A stretch of 64,000 nucleotides of DNA. Source: Capillimicrobium sp035565675 (GTDB lineage Bacteria > Actinomycetota > Thermoleophilia > Solirubrobacterales > Solirubrobacteraceae). The stretch covers positions 10,772 through 74,771 of the forward strand of contig DATMSA010000019.1 of NCBI GenBank assembly GCA_035565675.1, written 5' to 3'. Below, in pieces: positions 52,808 through 64,000 of the stretch. The notes under the pieces are model-generated. The model was not told where the DNA came from. It saw only the letters and a list, made by a program, of their open reading frames with translations, and did no database searches. The position numbers and the translations under genes were made by a program. Numbering within the stretch: position 1 is the first letter of the stretch; each line of letters opens with the position of its first letter.

Positions 52808-52813
52808 TAGCGT
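52808..52813 (+). promoter_or_regulatory. -10-like TAGCGT for ABC ATPase
   Basis: TAGCGT ends exactly 6 bases before ATG 52820; if transcription starts 7 bases downstream, the mRNA begins at the A of ATG. Confidence 0.45.
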
Positions 52814-52819
52814 CGCGCC

Positions 52820-53584
52820 ATGGGCTCCTCCCCCGCCACCGCCGCGGCGTCGGCCGAGGCCGACGCCGGCCCGACCATCCGCCTCGAGGGCGTCGCGCGG
52901 CGCTACACCGTCGGCGAGGTCACGGTCACCGCGCTCGAGGACGTCGATCTCACCGTCCGCCCGGGCGAGTTCACCGTCATCCTCGGGCCGTCGGGCAGCG
53001 GGAAGACGACGCTCCTGAACATGATCGGCGCGCTCGACTCGCCGACGGCCGGGCGCGTCGTCGTCGGCGGGCGGGACATCACGACGGCGTCGCGGCGCGA
53101 GCTGTTCCGCTTCCGGCGCGAGACCGTCGGCTTCGTCTTCCAGACGTTCAACCTCTTCCCCGGGCTGACCGCGCTCGAGAACGTCGAGTTCGCCGTCGAC
53201 GTCGCCCGGCGGCCGGGCGGGCGCGAGCTGGCCGCGGCCACGCTCGACCGCGTGGGCCTCGGCGACCGGCTGCGCCACTTCCCCCACGAGCTCTCCGGCG
53301 GCGAGCAGCAGCGCGTGGCGATCGCCCGCGCGGTCGCGACCGGCAGCCCGGTGCTCCTGGCCGACGAGCCCACGGGCGAGCTCGACTTCCGCACCGGCGT
53401 CCAGATCCTCGACCTGCTCCACGAGCAGTCGCACGAGTCCGGGCGCTGCGTCCTCGTCGTCACGCACAACCGCGAGATCTCGCGGGTCGCCCATCGCGTG
53501 ATCGAGCTGTCCAGCGGGCGGATCGTCGCGGACGGGCCGCCCCCGGGCGGCAAGCCCGCCGACATCGCCGAGCTGCACTGGTAG
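52820..53584 (+). CDS. ABC transporter ATP-binding protein (MacB/LolD type)
   Basis: A 254-residue ATPase. Walker A is LGPSGSGKTTLLN, the signature is LSGGEQQRVAIARA, Walker B is VLLADEPTGELD, and the H-loop lies in LVVTHNRE. The ATPase class is that of MacB/LolD/FtsE, which drives outer-face (mechanotransmission) export or lipoprotein release. The permease follows after 6 bases, so the two form one exporter. Confidence 0.94.
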   Translation: MGSSPATAAASAEADAGPTIRLEGVARRYTVGEVTVTALEDVDLTVRPGEFTVILGPSGSGKTTLLNMIGALDSPTAGRVVVGGRDITTASRRELFRFRRETVGFVFQTFNLFPGLTALENVEFAVDVARRPGGRELAAATLDRVGLGDRLRHFPHELSGGEQQRVAIARAVATGSPVLLADEPTGELDFRTGVQILDLLHEQSHESGRCVLVVTHNREISRVAHRVIELSSGRIVADGPPPGGKPADIAELHW

Positions 53585-53590
53585 GCGGTC

Positions 53591-56008
53591 GTGCGCGGCC
53601 TGTGGCTCCGGTGGACGTGGCGCGACCTCCGCGGCCGCTGGCCGCAGGTGCTCGCCACCGCGCTGATCCTCGGGGTCGGGATCGGCGGGTTCGCGGGCCT
53701 CGGCGGCCTGCGCGAGTGGCGCGAGGAGTCCGCCGACCGCAGCATGGAGGTCCTGAACGCGCACGATCTGCGCGTCGATCTCGCGGAGGGCGCGTTCGTC
53801 CCGGCCGACCGGCTGCGGGCGGTGGCCGGCGCGCTCCCGGACGGCGCGATCGCCGTCAGCGAGGAGCGGCTCGTCGTGCCGTCGCAGGTCGACGCGACCG
53901 GCGCCTCGGGCGCGGTGCTCGTCCCCGCGCGGCTGATCGGCATCCCGGTCGCCACGGGGGAGCAGCCGGTCGACGGCGTCCACGTGCGCGAGGGCGCCGG
54001 CCTGTCGCCCGGCGGCCACGACGTCGTGCTCGACTGGAGCTTCGCCAACCACTACGGGCTCGACCCCTCCGGGATCGTGCGCCTGGGCGGCCGCGACGTC
54101 CGCTACTCCGGGCTGGGGTCCAGCCCCCAGTACTTCGTGATCCTCGACGAGACCGGGATCTCCGGGGCCGAGAGCGGCCTGGCGGTCGTGTATGCGCCGC
54201 TCGCCGACGTGCAGGCCGCCGCCGGACGGCCCGGCGAGGTCAACCAGCTCCTGGTGCGGGCCGCGCCCGGGACCGACGTCGCCGCGCTCGAGCGCTCGCT
54301 GGACGCCGCGCTGCGGCGCGAGCTGCCCGACGCGGGCGCGACGATCGTACGGGCCGAGGACGAGCCGGTGACGGCCATCCTGTATCGCGACGCGCGCAAC
54401 GACCAGCGCACGTTCAGCACGTTCGCCGTGCTCATCCTGTTCGGGGCGGCGCTGGCCGCGTTCAACCTCGTCAGCCGGGTCGTCGAGGCGCAGCGGCGCG
54501 AGATCGGGATCGGGATGGCGCTCGGCGTCGAGCCGCGCCTGCTGGCGGTCCGTCCGCTGGTGCTCGGCGCCCAGATCGGGGTGCTCGGCGCGCTGCTGGC
54601 GTTCCCGGCCGGCATCGGGCTGTCGGAGCTGATCAAGTCGCTGATGCGCGCGTTCCTGCCGCTGCCGGTGAGCGCGAGCGTGTTCCCGTGGGAGCTGTTC
54701 GTGGGCGCGGCGGTGGCCGGGGCCCTGATCCCGGTCGCCGCGGCGGCCCTGCCGGTGCGCCGGGCGGTCGGCGTCCAGCCGGTCGAGGCGATCCGCACCG
54801 GCGCGCGCTCGGCCGTCGGCGGCGGGGCGGCCGGGATCATGCGCCGCCTGAGGCTGCCGGGCCGGCCCCTGACCCAGCTCCCGCTGCGCAACCTGGCGCG
54901 CACGCCGCGGCGCACGGTGATGACGGTCATCGGGCTCGGCGTAACGCTGACGCTGGTCGTCGCGATCCTCGGCATGGTCGACTCGATCCGCGACGTCGCC
55001 GACCGACACGAGCGCGAGCTGCTGCACACGAGCCCCACCAGGGTCGAGGTCGCGCTGCGCGACGTCGTGGCGGCCGCGGGCCCGGAGGTGGCCGCGGTAC
55101 GGGGCGCGCCGGGCGTCGCGCAGGCGGAGCCCGCGCTGACGGTGCGCGGCGCGGTCGCCGCGGACGGCGCGGAGCCGATCGCGATCGCGCTGGGCGTCGT
55201 CGACGCCCGCTCGCGCGTGTGGGCGCCGACCGTCGAGGAGGGCCGCGCGACCGGCGGCGTCCTGCTGGCCCGCCGCGCCGCCGAGGACCTCGGGGTCGGG
55301 GTCGGCGACCAGGTGACGCTGCGCCACCCGCGCGCCGAGGACGGCGGCATGGCCGTGGTCGACACGCCCGTGGCCGTGGCCGGCATCCACGGCGGGTCGA
55401 TCCGCGCGCTGGCCTACGTCGACCGCGAGCAGGCGGCAGCGCTCGGGCTCGGCGGGGTCTCCAACGCGGTGGCGGTCGTCCCCGCCGCCGGGACGTCCCA
55501 GGTGGCGCTCGCGCGCGAGGTCGCGTCGCTGCCGCAGGTGGCGTCGGTGCAGCCCGCGTCGGCCGAGGCGTCGGCGATCCAGACCTCCGTCGACGCCTTC
55601 CAGGGCGCGATCAACATCGTCGGCGTCATGACGCTGGGCCTGGCGCTGCTCGTCGCGTTCACGTCGACGAGCGTGTCCGTCGAGGAGCGCCGGCGCGAGT
55701 ACGCGACGATGTTCGCGTTCGGCCTGCCGCCGCGCGACGGCCTGCGCGTCGCGACGACCGAGAGCGTCGTCACCGGGCTGCTGGGCACGCTGCTGGGGAT
55801 CGGGCTCGGCGTGGCCGTCTCCGGCTGGGTGATCCACACGATGGTCGCCGACAGCTTCCCCGACCTGGGCGCCGAGGTCGTGCTCACCCCGGCCACGATC
55901 GCGATCACGTTCGCCGTCGGGGTCGTGGCCGTCGCGTTCGCGCCGCTGCTCACGTTCCGGCGGCTGCGGCGGATGGACATCCCCTCCACGCTGCGCGTGG
56001 TCGAGTAG
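53591..56008 (+). CDS. ABC transporter permease, FtsX-like (MacB superfamily)
   Basis: An 805-residue permease with two FtsX modules: an N-terminal helix, a large outer domain (about 50-270), three to four helices (about 275-400), then a second helix, an outer domain of about 480-630, and three more helices ending in FRRLRRMDIPSTLRVVE. The cytoplasmic coupling segments are RREIGIGMALGVEPR and RRREYATMFAFGLPP. The large outer domains imply work on an envelope or extracytoplasmic substrate. GTG 53591 follows the ATPase stop by 6 bases. Confidence 0.92.
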   Translation: MRGLWLRWTWRDLRGRWPQVLATALILGVGIGGFAGLGGLREWREESADRSMEVLNAHDLRVDLAEGAFVPADRLRAVAGALPDGAIAVSEERLVVPSQVDATGASGAVLVPARLIGIPVATGEQPVDGVHVREGAGLSPGGHDVVLDWSFANHYGLDPSGIVRLGGRDVRYSGLGSSPQYFVILDETGISGAESGLAVVYAPLADVQAAAGRPGEVNQLLVRAAPGTDVAALERSLDAALRRELPDAGATIVRAEDEPVTAILYRDARNDQRTFSTFAVLILFGAALAAFNLVSRVVEAQRREIGIGMALGVEPRLLAVRPLVLGAQIGVLGALLAFPAGIGLSELIKSLMRAFLPLPVSASVFPWELFVGAAVAGALIPVAAAALPVRRAVGVQPVEAIRTGARSAVGGGAAGIMRRLRLPGRPLTQLPLRNLARTPRRTVMTVIGLGVTLTLVVAILGMVDSIRDVADRHERELLHTSPTRVEVALRDVVAAAGPEVAAVRGAPGVAQAEPALTVRGAVAADGAEPIAIALGVVDARSRVWAPTVEEGRATGGVLLARRAAEDLGVGVGDQVTLRHPRAEDGGMAVVDTPVAVAGIHGGSIRALAYVDREQAAALGLGGVSNAVAVVPAAGTSQVALAREVASLPQVASVQPASAEASAIQTSVDAFQGAINIVGVMTLGLALLVAFTSTSVSVEERRREYATMFAFGLPPRDGLRVATTESVVTGLLGTLLGIGLGVAVSGWVIHTMVADSFPDLGAEVVLTPATIAITFAVGVVAVAFAPLLTFRRLRRMDIPSTLRVVE

Positions 56009-56019
56009 CCGCGCGCCGG

Positions 56020-56025
56020 TACGCT
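56020..56025 (+). promoter_or_regulatory. -10-like TACGCT for HD-domain protein
   Basis: TACGCT ends exactly 6 bases before ATG 56032, predicting a leaderless mRNA. Confidence 0.45.
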
Positions 56026-56031
56026 GCGGCC

Positions 56032-56622
56032 ATGACGACGCACATGTCCCGCGACGAGGCCTGGGCGCTGCTCACCGAGTGGGTGGAGTCGCCGTCCCTG
56101 CGGCGCCACTGCCGGTGCGTGGAGCTGGCGATGCGCGCGTACGCCGAGCGGTTCGGCGAGGACGCCGAGCTGTGGGGCGTGGTCGGGCTGCTGCACGACG
56201 CCGACTACGAGCGCCATCCCGACATGGACGCCGACGACGGCCACCCGCGCACGATCATGGCCGAGCTCGAGCGGCGCGGCCAGGACCCGGCCGTGGTGCG
56301 CGCGATCGCGTCGCACGCCGACTTCCTCGGCGTCTCGCGCGAGACGCCGATGGAGCGGTCGCTGGCCGCCGTCGACGAGCTCACGGGCTTCCTGGTCGCA
56401 TGCGCGGCGGTGCGCCCCGAGGGCATCCGCGGGATGACGCCCAAGTCGGTGAAGAAGAAGCTCAAGCAGCCGAGCTTCGCGGCCGCCGTCGACCGCGACG
56501 AGCTGCGCCACACGGCCGAGGCGCTCGGCGTCGACTTCGACGAGCACCTGGCGTTCGTCATCGCCGCGCTGGAGCCGCACGCGGCCGAGCTGGAGCTCGA
56601 GGGCACCCCGAAGGCGGCGTAG
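56032..56622 (+). CDS. HD-domain hydrolase
   Basis: A 196-residue metal-dependent phosphohydrolase-like protein. The metal residues follow the HD pattern: His in RRHCRCVE, the HD doublet in GLLHDADYERHPD, and a later IASHADF. The size matches HDIG-type proteins that act on nucleotides or related phosphates; substrate unknown. The Lys-rich KSVKKKLKQ segment may bind nucleic acid or phosphate. Its stop abuts the stop of the convergent zinc-ribbon gene. Confidence 0.85.
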   Translation: MTTHMSRDEAWALLTEWVESPSLRRHCRCVELAMRAYAERFGEDAELWGVVGLLHDADYERHPDMDADDGHPRTIMAELERRGQDPAVVRAIASHADFLGVSRETPMERSLAAVDELTGFLVACAAVRPEGIRGMTPKSVKKKLKQPSFAAAVDRDELRHTAEALGVDFDEHLAFVIAALEPHAAELELEGTPKAA

Positions 56623-56964
56623 TCAGGCGCCGGCGGCGCGGAAGCGGCCGCCGCGGCGCGCCCAGGCGCTGAGGTGGTCGACGTCGCAGAACGCGTCGGC
56701 GATCCGGTGCGGGCCGCGATGGCGCACGACGAGGACGTGGTCGTCCTCGAGTTCGGCGCCGCACAGCGCGCACACGCCGAGGCCCGCCTCGTCGTCTCCC
56801 TCCTCGAGGCCGGCGCCCTCCTCCCAGGACGGGCCCTGCAGCGCCCAGGGGACGACGTGCTCCAGGCGGCAGAACGCGGCGTGGGTGCCCGGGCCGGTCC
56901 GCACGACCCGGAAGCCGTCGTCCTCGGCCACCGCGACCCCGCACCAGCTGCACGCCTCGCTCAC
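56623..56964 (-). CDS. Small double zinc-ribbon/finger protein, unknown function
   Basis: A 113-residue protein with two similar zinc sites: CSWCG with FCRLEH at about 6-55, and CALCG with FCDVDH at about 70-105. Each has two Cys, a third Cys and a His spaced alike, so the protein is an internal duplication. An acidic Glu/Asp stretch lies between. Such proteins often bind partners or nucleic acid. Not assigned to a family. GTG 56964 lies 7 bases after TATCTT, and it diverges from the isocitrate-dehydrogenase-like gene by 55 bases. Confidence 0.75.
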   Translation of the reverse strand: MSEACSWCGVAVAEDDGFRVVRTGPGTHAAFCRLEHVVPWALQGPSWEEGAGLEEGDDEAGLGVCALCGAELEDDHVLVVRHRGPHRIADAFCDVDHLSAWARRGGRFRAAGA

Positions 56965-56971
56965 TGCAGGC

Positions 56972-56977
56972 AAGATA
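56972..56977 (-). promoter_or_regulatory. -10-like TATCTT for zinc-ribbon protein
   Basis: TATCTT on the minus strand, 7 bases before GTG 56964; back to back with TAGACT at 57007. Confidence 0.4.
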
Positions 56978-57006
56978 GCTCGCGCGGTCCGCGGATCGGG
57001 CGCTTC

Positions 57007-57012
57007 TAGACT
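57007..57012 (+). promoter_or_regulatory. -10-like TAGACT for dehydrogenase
   Basis: TAGACT, 7 bases before ATG 57020. Confidence 0.4.
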
Positions 57013-57019
57013 GGCCGTC

Positions 57020-58117
57020 ATGCTCACGATCACCGTCCTCGAAGGCGACGAGACCGGCCAGGAGCTGCTGGAGCAGGCGCTGCGGGTCCTCGATCCCGCG
57101 CTGCTCGGCGTCGAGCTGTCGCTCGACCGCTTCGACCTGTCGCTCGAGCGGCGGCGCGAGACCGCCAACGGGGTCGTGCACGACGCCGCGGAGGCGATGC
57201 GCGCCTCCGGCTTCGGCGTGAAGGCGGCGACGATCACGCCGGAGGGCAAGGACGACGTCGGCTCCCCCAACCGCATCCTGCGCGAGGGCATCGACGGCAA
57301 GGTCATCATCCGCACCGGCCGCCGCATCCCGGGCGTCAACCCGTTCGGCTCGGTCTACCACCCGATCTCGATCGTGCGCATGGCCGTCGGCGACGCCTAC
57401 GGCGCCGAGCAGTGGCGCGAGGGCACCGAGGGCGCCGACGACGAGGTGGCGCTGCGGACCGAGCGGATCACCCGCGGCGTGTGCTCGGCGGTCGCCGAGT
57501 ACGCGTTCCGGACCGCCAAGCAGATGGGCGGCAAGGTGTACGGCGGGCCGAAGTGGACGGTCTCCCCCGTGTACGAGGGGATGCTGAAGGAGGAGATGGA
57601 CGCGGCGGCCGCCCGCCATCCCGACGTCCTGTACGAGCCGGTGCTGATCGACGCGACGTACGCGGGCCTGATCACCGGCGCCGGCGACCAGCCGCTCGTC
57701 GTGCCGGCGCTGAACCGCGACGGCGACTGCCTGTCGGACCTCGTGATGCCGATGTTCGGGTCGATCGCGGGCTCCGAGTCGGTGCTGCTGTCGTTCGACG
57801 CCGACCTGCAGACGAAGGTGGCGATGGCCGAGGCGCCGCACGGGACCGCGCCGGCGCTGATGGGCAAGGACATCGCCAACCCGATGGCGATGATCCTGGC
57901 GTGCGGCGCCGTGCTCTCCTACGCGGGCCGGGCCGGCTACGAGGGCGCCGACGCGGCCTCGCGCGCGATCTACGAGGCGGTGCTGGAGACCGTCGGCTCC
58001 GGGTGCCGCACGCCCGACCTGGGCGGCCACTCGACGACGACCGAGTTCACGGGCGAGGTCGTCGAGCGCATCCGCACCAAGCTCGAGGTCTGGGCGTCGC
58101 TGGGCGCCACGCGGTAG
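57020..58117 (+). CDS. Isocitrate/isopropylmalate dehydrogenase family enzyme
   Basis: A 365-residue beta-decarboxylating dehydrogenase. LEGDETGQELLEQAL is the start motif; GSPNRILREGIDGKVIIRTG matches the SxNxxLR substrate loop; DGDCLSDLVMPMFGSIAG and APHGTAPALMGKDIANP give the metal and cofactor sites. Lack of leuB-type surrounding genes and the longer loop favour isocitrate dehydrogenase, which would be the TCA enzyme making 2-oxoglutarate. NAD or NADP preference cannot be read safely. Confidence 0.88.
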   Translation: MLTITVLEGDETGQELLEQALRVLDPALLGVELSLDRFDLSLERRRETANGVVHDAAEAMRASGFGVKAATITPEGKDDVGSPNRILREGIDGKVIIRTGRRIPGVNPFGSVYHPISIVRMAVGDAYGAEQWREGTEGADDEVALRTERITRGVCSAVAEYAFRTAKQMGGKVYGGPKWTVSPVYEGMLKEEMDAAAARHPDVLYEPVLIDATYAGLITGAGDQPLVVPALNRDGDCLSDLVMPMFGSIAGSESVLLSFDADLQTKVAMAEAPHGTAPALMGKDIANPMAMILACGAVLSYAGRAGYEGADAASRAIYEAVLETVGSGCRTPDLGGHSTTTEFTGEVVERIRTKLEVWASLGATR

Positions 58118-58192
58118 TCGGCGGCGCTCCCCGGCGCGCCGCACGGTCCTCCCCGGCGCCTGCTTGGCGGGGTCGCTGCAAGATCTCGTGCA

Positions 58193-58204
58193 GAACACCT
58201 GTTC
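58193..58204 (+). promoter_or_regulatory. LexA (SOS) box 1, GAAC-ACCT-GTTC
   Basis: A perfect GAAC-N4-GTTC palindrome, the core of the Gram-positive/actinobacterial LexA operator (CGAAC-N4-GTTCG). It covers the -35 area relative to TACGGT at 58221-58226. Confidence 0.75.
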
Positions 58205-58220
58205 CGTCCGACCGTCCACC

Positions 58221-58226
58221 TACGGT
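58221..58226 (+). promoter_or_regulatory. -10-like TACGGT between two LexA boxes
   Basis: TACGGT, exactly 10 bases before ATG 58237 and lying between the two LexA-type operators. Confidence 0.5.
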
Positions 58227-58230
58227 TCCC

Positions 58231-58242
58231 GAACAGATGTTC
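58231..58242 (+). promoter_or_regulatory. LexA (SOS) box 2, GAAC-AGAT-GTTC, over the start codon
   Basis: A second perfect GAAC-N4-GTTC palindrome, preceded by C. It contains the ATG at 58237-58239 and lies 38 bases centre to centre from box 1. A bound LexA would cover the transcription start. Confidence 0.75.
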
Positions 58243-58617
58243 CCCTCAACGGACAACTCGCACGTCGCGGAGTCGCTGTGGCGCCAGGCCGACAGCTGGG
58301 AGGCTTCGGATCGGCCCCCGGTGCCCGGCGACGCCGCCCGTGCGAGCACGCCGGCGGCCGCGCCCGGGTGGCGCGGCGCCGCCGGCCGCGCGCTCGGCCT
58401 CGCCCGTGCCTTCCTGACGCTGGACGATCCGGACCTCGCGGCCCGGGCCGCCGGCGCTCCGCACGCGCGCGTCGAGCCGTCGGCGCACCCGCACCGCCAG
58501 CCGCTGCGTCCGGTTCTCCGGTCGCGCCGGCCCGGTGCGGCCGCGCCGCGCCCTCAGCCCTGCCTCACGCCGGTCGCGCGGCGCCCCGCGCGCGTGCCGG
58601 GCTGGCAGCCGCGCTGA
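58237..58617 (+). CDS. Small basic protein of unknown function, predicted LexA-controlled
   Basis: A 126-residue protein, Ala-, Arg- and Pro-rich and basic in its second half. N-terminus MFPSTDNSHVAESLWRQAD is acidic/polar with two Trp; residues about 45-75 could form an amphipathic helix (RALGLARAFLTLDDPDLAAR); the rest is Arg-Pro-rich with one Cys. No signal peptide or membrane segment. I recognise no family. Evidence that it is a gene is the promoter: -10 hexamer at the window's usual distance and two perfect LexA boxes. It is therefore a candidate DNA-damage-induced gene. Composition is like its surroundings, so coding status needs experimental or comparative proof. Confidence 0.6.
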   Translation: MFPSTDNSHVAESLWRQADSWEASDRPPVPGDAARASTPAAAPGWRGAAGRALGLARAFLTLDDPDLAARAAGAPHARVEPSAHPHRQPLRPVLRSRRPGAAAPRPQPCLTPVARRPARVPGWQPR

Positions 58618-58619
58618 GC

Positions 58620-59009
58620 TCAGCCGCCGCCCACCGCCGGCGGTTCGTCGACCCCGCCCGGCTCCTCGGCGCTCGGAACGTCCGCGCCCTCGGCGTCCTC
58701 GCCGCGCGCGGGCGCCGAGGCGGCGCCTGCGCGGTCGCCGTCGCCGTCGCCGTCGCCGGGCACCCAGGGCCGCCCGCCGACGATCAGCTCGTCGACGGCC
58801 AGCCGCCGGATCTCGAGCGCGTCGACCTGCAGGCGCTTGATCTGCGCCCGCTTCACGGCCAGGCGCCCGATCGCCAGCGCTCCGATCGCCACGGCGCCGA
58901 TCGCGAGCGAGCCCACGGCGGCGGTCGCGACCGCGGTCGGCCCGAGCGCCTGCGGCCCGACCGCCCGCGCGGCACGCGCCTCGACCAGATTCCCCTGTCG
59001 TCGTCTCAT
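58620..59009 (-). CDS. Pentad-repeat protein (SLAIG-type repeats), unknown function
   Basis: A 129-residue protein. Residues 34-78 are nine consecutive five-residue units with pattern x-L/V/A-x-I/V-x (such as ALAIG, RLAVK, RLQVD, ELIVG), reminiscent of pentapeptide-repeat beta-helices. The N-terminus is basic, and the C-terminal 45 residues are Gly/Asp/Glu-rich and likely disordered. Function unknown; pentapeptide proteins often mimic DNA or act as scaffolds. TAGGTT lies 6 bases before ATG 59009. It points away from the rRNA terminator and is convergent with the LexA-controlled gene (2-base gap). Confidence 0.75.
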   Translation of the reverse strand: MRRRQGNLVEARAARAVGPQALGPTAVATAAVGSLAIGAVAIGALAIGRLAVKRAQIKRLQVDALEIRRLAVDELIVGGRPWVPGDGDGDGDRAGAASAPARGEDAEGADVPSAEEPGGVDEPPAVGGG

Positions 59010-59015
59010 CCGCCG

Positions 59016-59021
59016 AACCTA
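59016..59021 (-). promoter_or_regulatory. -10-like TAGGTT for pentad-repeat protein
   Basis: TAGGTT on the minus strand, exactly 6 bases before ATG 59009, predicting a leaderless mRNA. Confidence 0.45.
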
Positions 59022-59220
59022 CCGGGTCGGCGCTGCGTCGCCGCTCCGGCCGCGCCCGGGGCGCGCCGGGGCGCGGGCGAACGACATCATCGACGGCACA
59101 CAGGCCGTTGCGCGCGCGCCGGCGCCACGAACGGCGATCCATGTCCGCTCACCGGACACAACTCGCCACTCACGCGTGGCGCGGCCCACCGCGCGGCGCA
59201 CGGCGGCGCGCAGAACGACG

Positions 59221-59246
59221 AAGAGCCGCCCCGAGGGGCGGCTCTT
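59221..59246 (-). terminator. rRNA operon terminator
   Basis: Two 12-base arms, AAGAGCCGCCCC and GGGGCGGCTCTT, around GA form a strong hairpin; on the minus strand it is followed by a T-rich stretch (CGTCGTTCT). It lies about 10 bases beyond the 5S 3' end. In 59022-59220 I see no gene or other signal. Confidence 0.85.
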
Positions 59247-59255
59247 CTCGATTAA

Positions 59256-59372
<117 letters not shown>

Positions 59373-59399
59373 ATCTGCGAGAGCCTCCGGCGGTCCCTC

Positions 59400-59412
59400 A
59401 AAACTGCACAGT
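59400..59412 (-). repeat. 23S processing stem, 3' arm
   Basis: The 13 bases here are the exact inverse complement of 62575-62587. Pairing brings the two ends of the 23S precursor together, as in RNase III processing stems. Confidence 0.7.
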
Positions 59413-59459
59413 TCGCCACATCGGGTACCACGCCCGCACGCGTGTGCGGGGAAAAAATA

Positions 59460-64000
<4,541 letters not shown>

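Noticed and set aside
58151..58174. Hairpin after the dehydrogenase gene
   Set aside because: Only 4 bp next to the loop (CGCC/GGCG) and an internal mismatch; too weak to call a terminator.
58047..58349. 100-codon leftward frame over the LexA boxes
   Set aside because: No promoter or ribosome site, no motif, overlaps the end of the dehydrogenase gene and the well-organised rightward promoter.

Overview
The window is very GC-rich, densely coded DNA, typical of a free-living actinobacterium. Actinobacterial markers include a pgsA, FHA protein, FtsR-type MerR neighbourhood, SepF, a wax ester/diacylglycerol acyltransferase and a MurA with Cys replaced by Asp. A one-motif RsiG-like protein, short EF-Ts and a DivIVA-less division-operon tail fit a deep-branching class such as Thermoleophilia (Solirubrobacterales relatives). 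That placement is inference; a 16S search would settle it. I saw no transposase, CRISPR array, prophage or tRNA gene.

Layout. 1-5.3 kb: amidohydrolase, acyltransferase, a tiny membrane peptide, NAD synthetase and a thioesterase. 5.3-12.6 kb: a membrane protein with an HTH-like head and an anti-sigma-K-like ectodomain, then a leftward run (ispG, proS, pgsA, RsiG-like, FHA, FtsR, apt, SRPBCC). 12.6-16.9 kb: methyltransferase, small secreted metallopeptidase, APC permease and AMP-forming acyl-CoA ligase. 16.9-31.7 kb: the translation and envelope block rpsB-tsf-pyrH-frr-uppS-cdsA and dxr-rseP, split by an inserted segment with a threonine aldolase, a 1291-aa secreted protein and a 939-aa LuxR-type ATPase regulator. 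31.8-40.8 kb: MMPL transporter, rluD-lspA-yggT-proC, MFS transporter, then sepF-yggS-pgeF and a lipocalin-like protein. 40.8-52.7 kb: CCA-adding enzyme and a histidine cluster (hisF ... hisA-H-B-D-G-Z) interrupted by sugar genes, then murA. 52.8-58.1 kb: an ABC exporter, HD hydrolase, zinc-ribbon protein and an isocitrate-dehydrogenase-family enzyme. 58.2-59.0 kb: an apparently LexA-controlled small gene and a pentad-repeat protein. 59.2-64.0 kb: a leftward 16S-23S-5S rRNA operon; the 16S runs off the window.

How the genes work together. Most genes serve housekeeping: the MEP isoprenoid pathway (dxr, ispG) feeds undecaprenyl diphosphate synthesis (uppS) and the wall (murA); cdsA and pgsA make phospholipids; rpsB, tsf, frr and proS serve translation; sepF, yggT, yggS and lspA serve division and lipoprotein maturation; seven his genes make histidine. 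Genes within runs overlap by 1-20 bases (TGATG, ATGA, GTGA junctions), implying translational coupling. At run heads a hexamer of the form TANNNT often lies a fixed 6 or 10 bases before the start codon with no Shine-Dalgarno sequence, suggesting leaderless or nearly leaderless mRNAs.

Most worth a second look: two perfect GAAC-N4-GTTC LexA boxes over the promoter and start of a 126-aa gene of unknown function (58.2 kb); a single-motif RsiG-like protein (8.7 kb); a secreted protein with two internal ILEI/PANDER-like modules (20.3-24.2 kb); a threonine aldolase that appears to start at ATC (19.2 kb); the MurA Cys-to-Asp change; and an S2 protein with a tail of about 180 residues.
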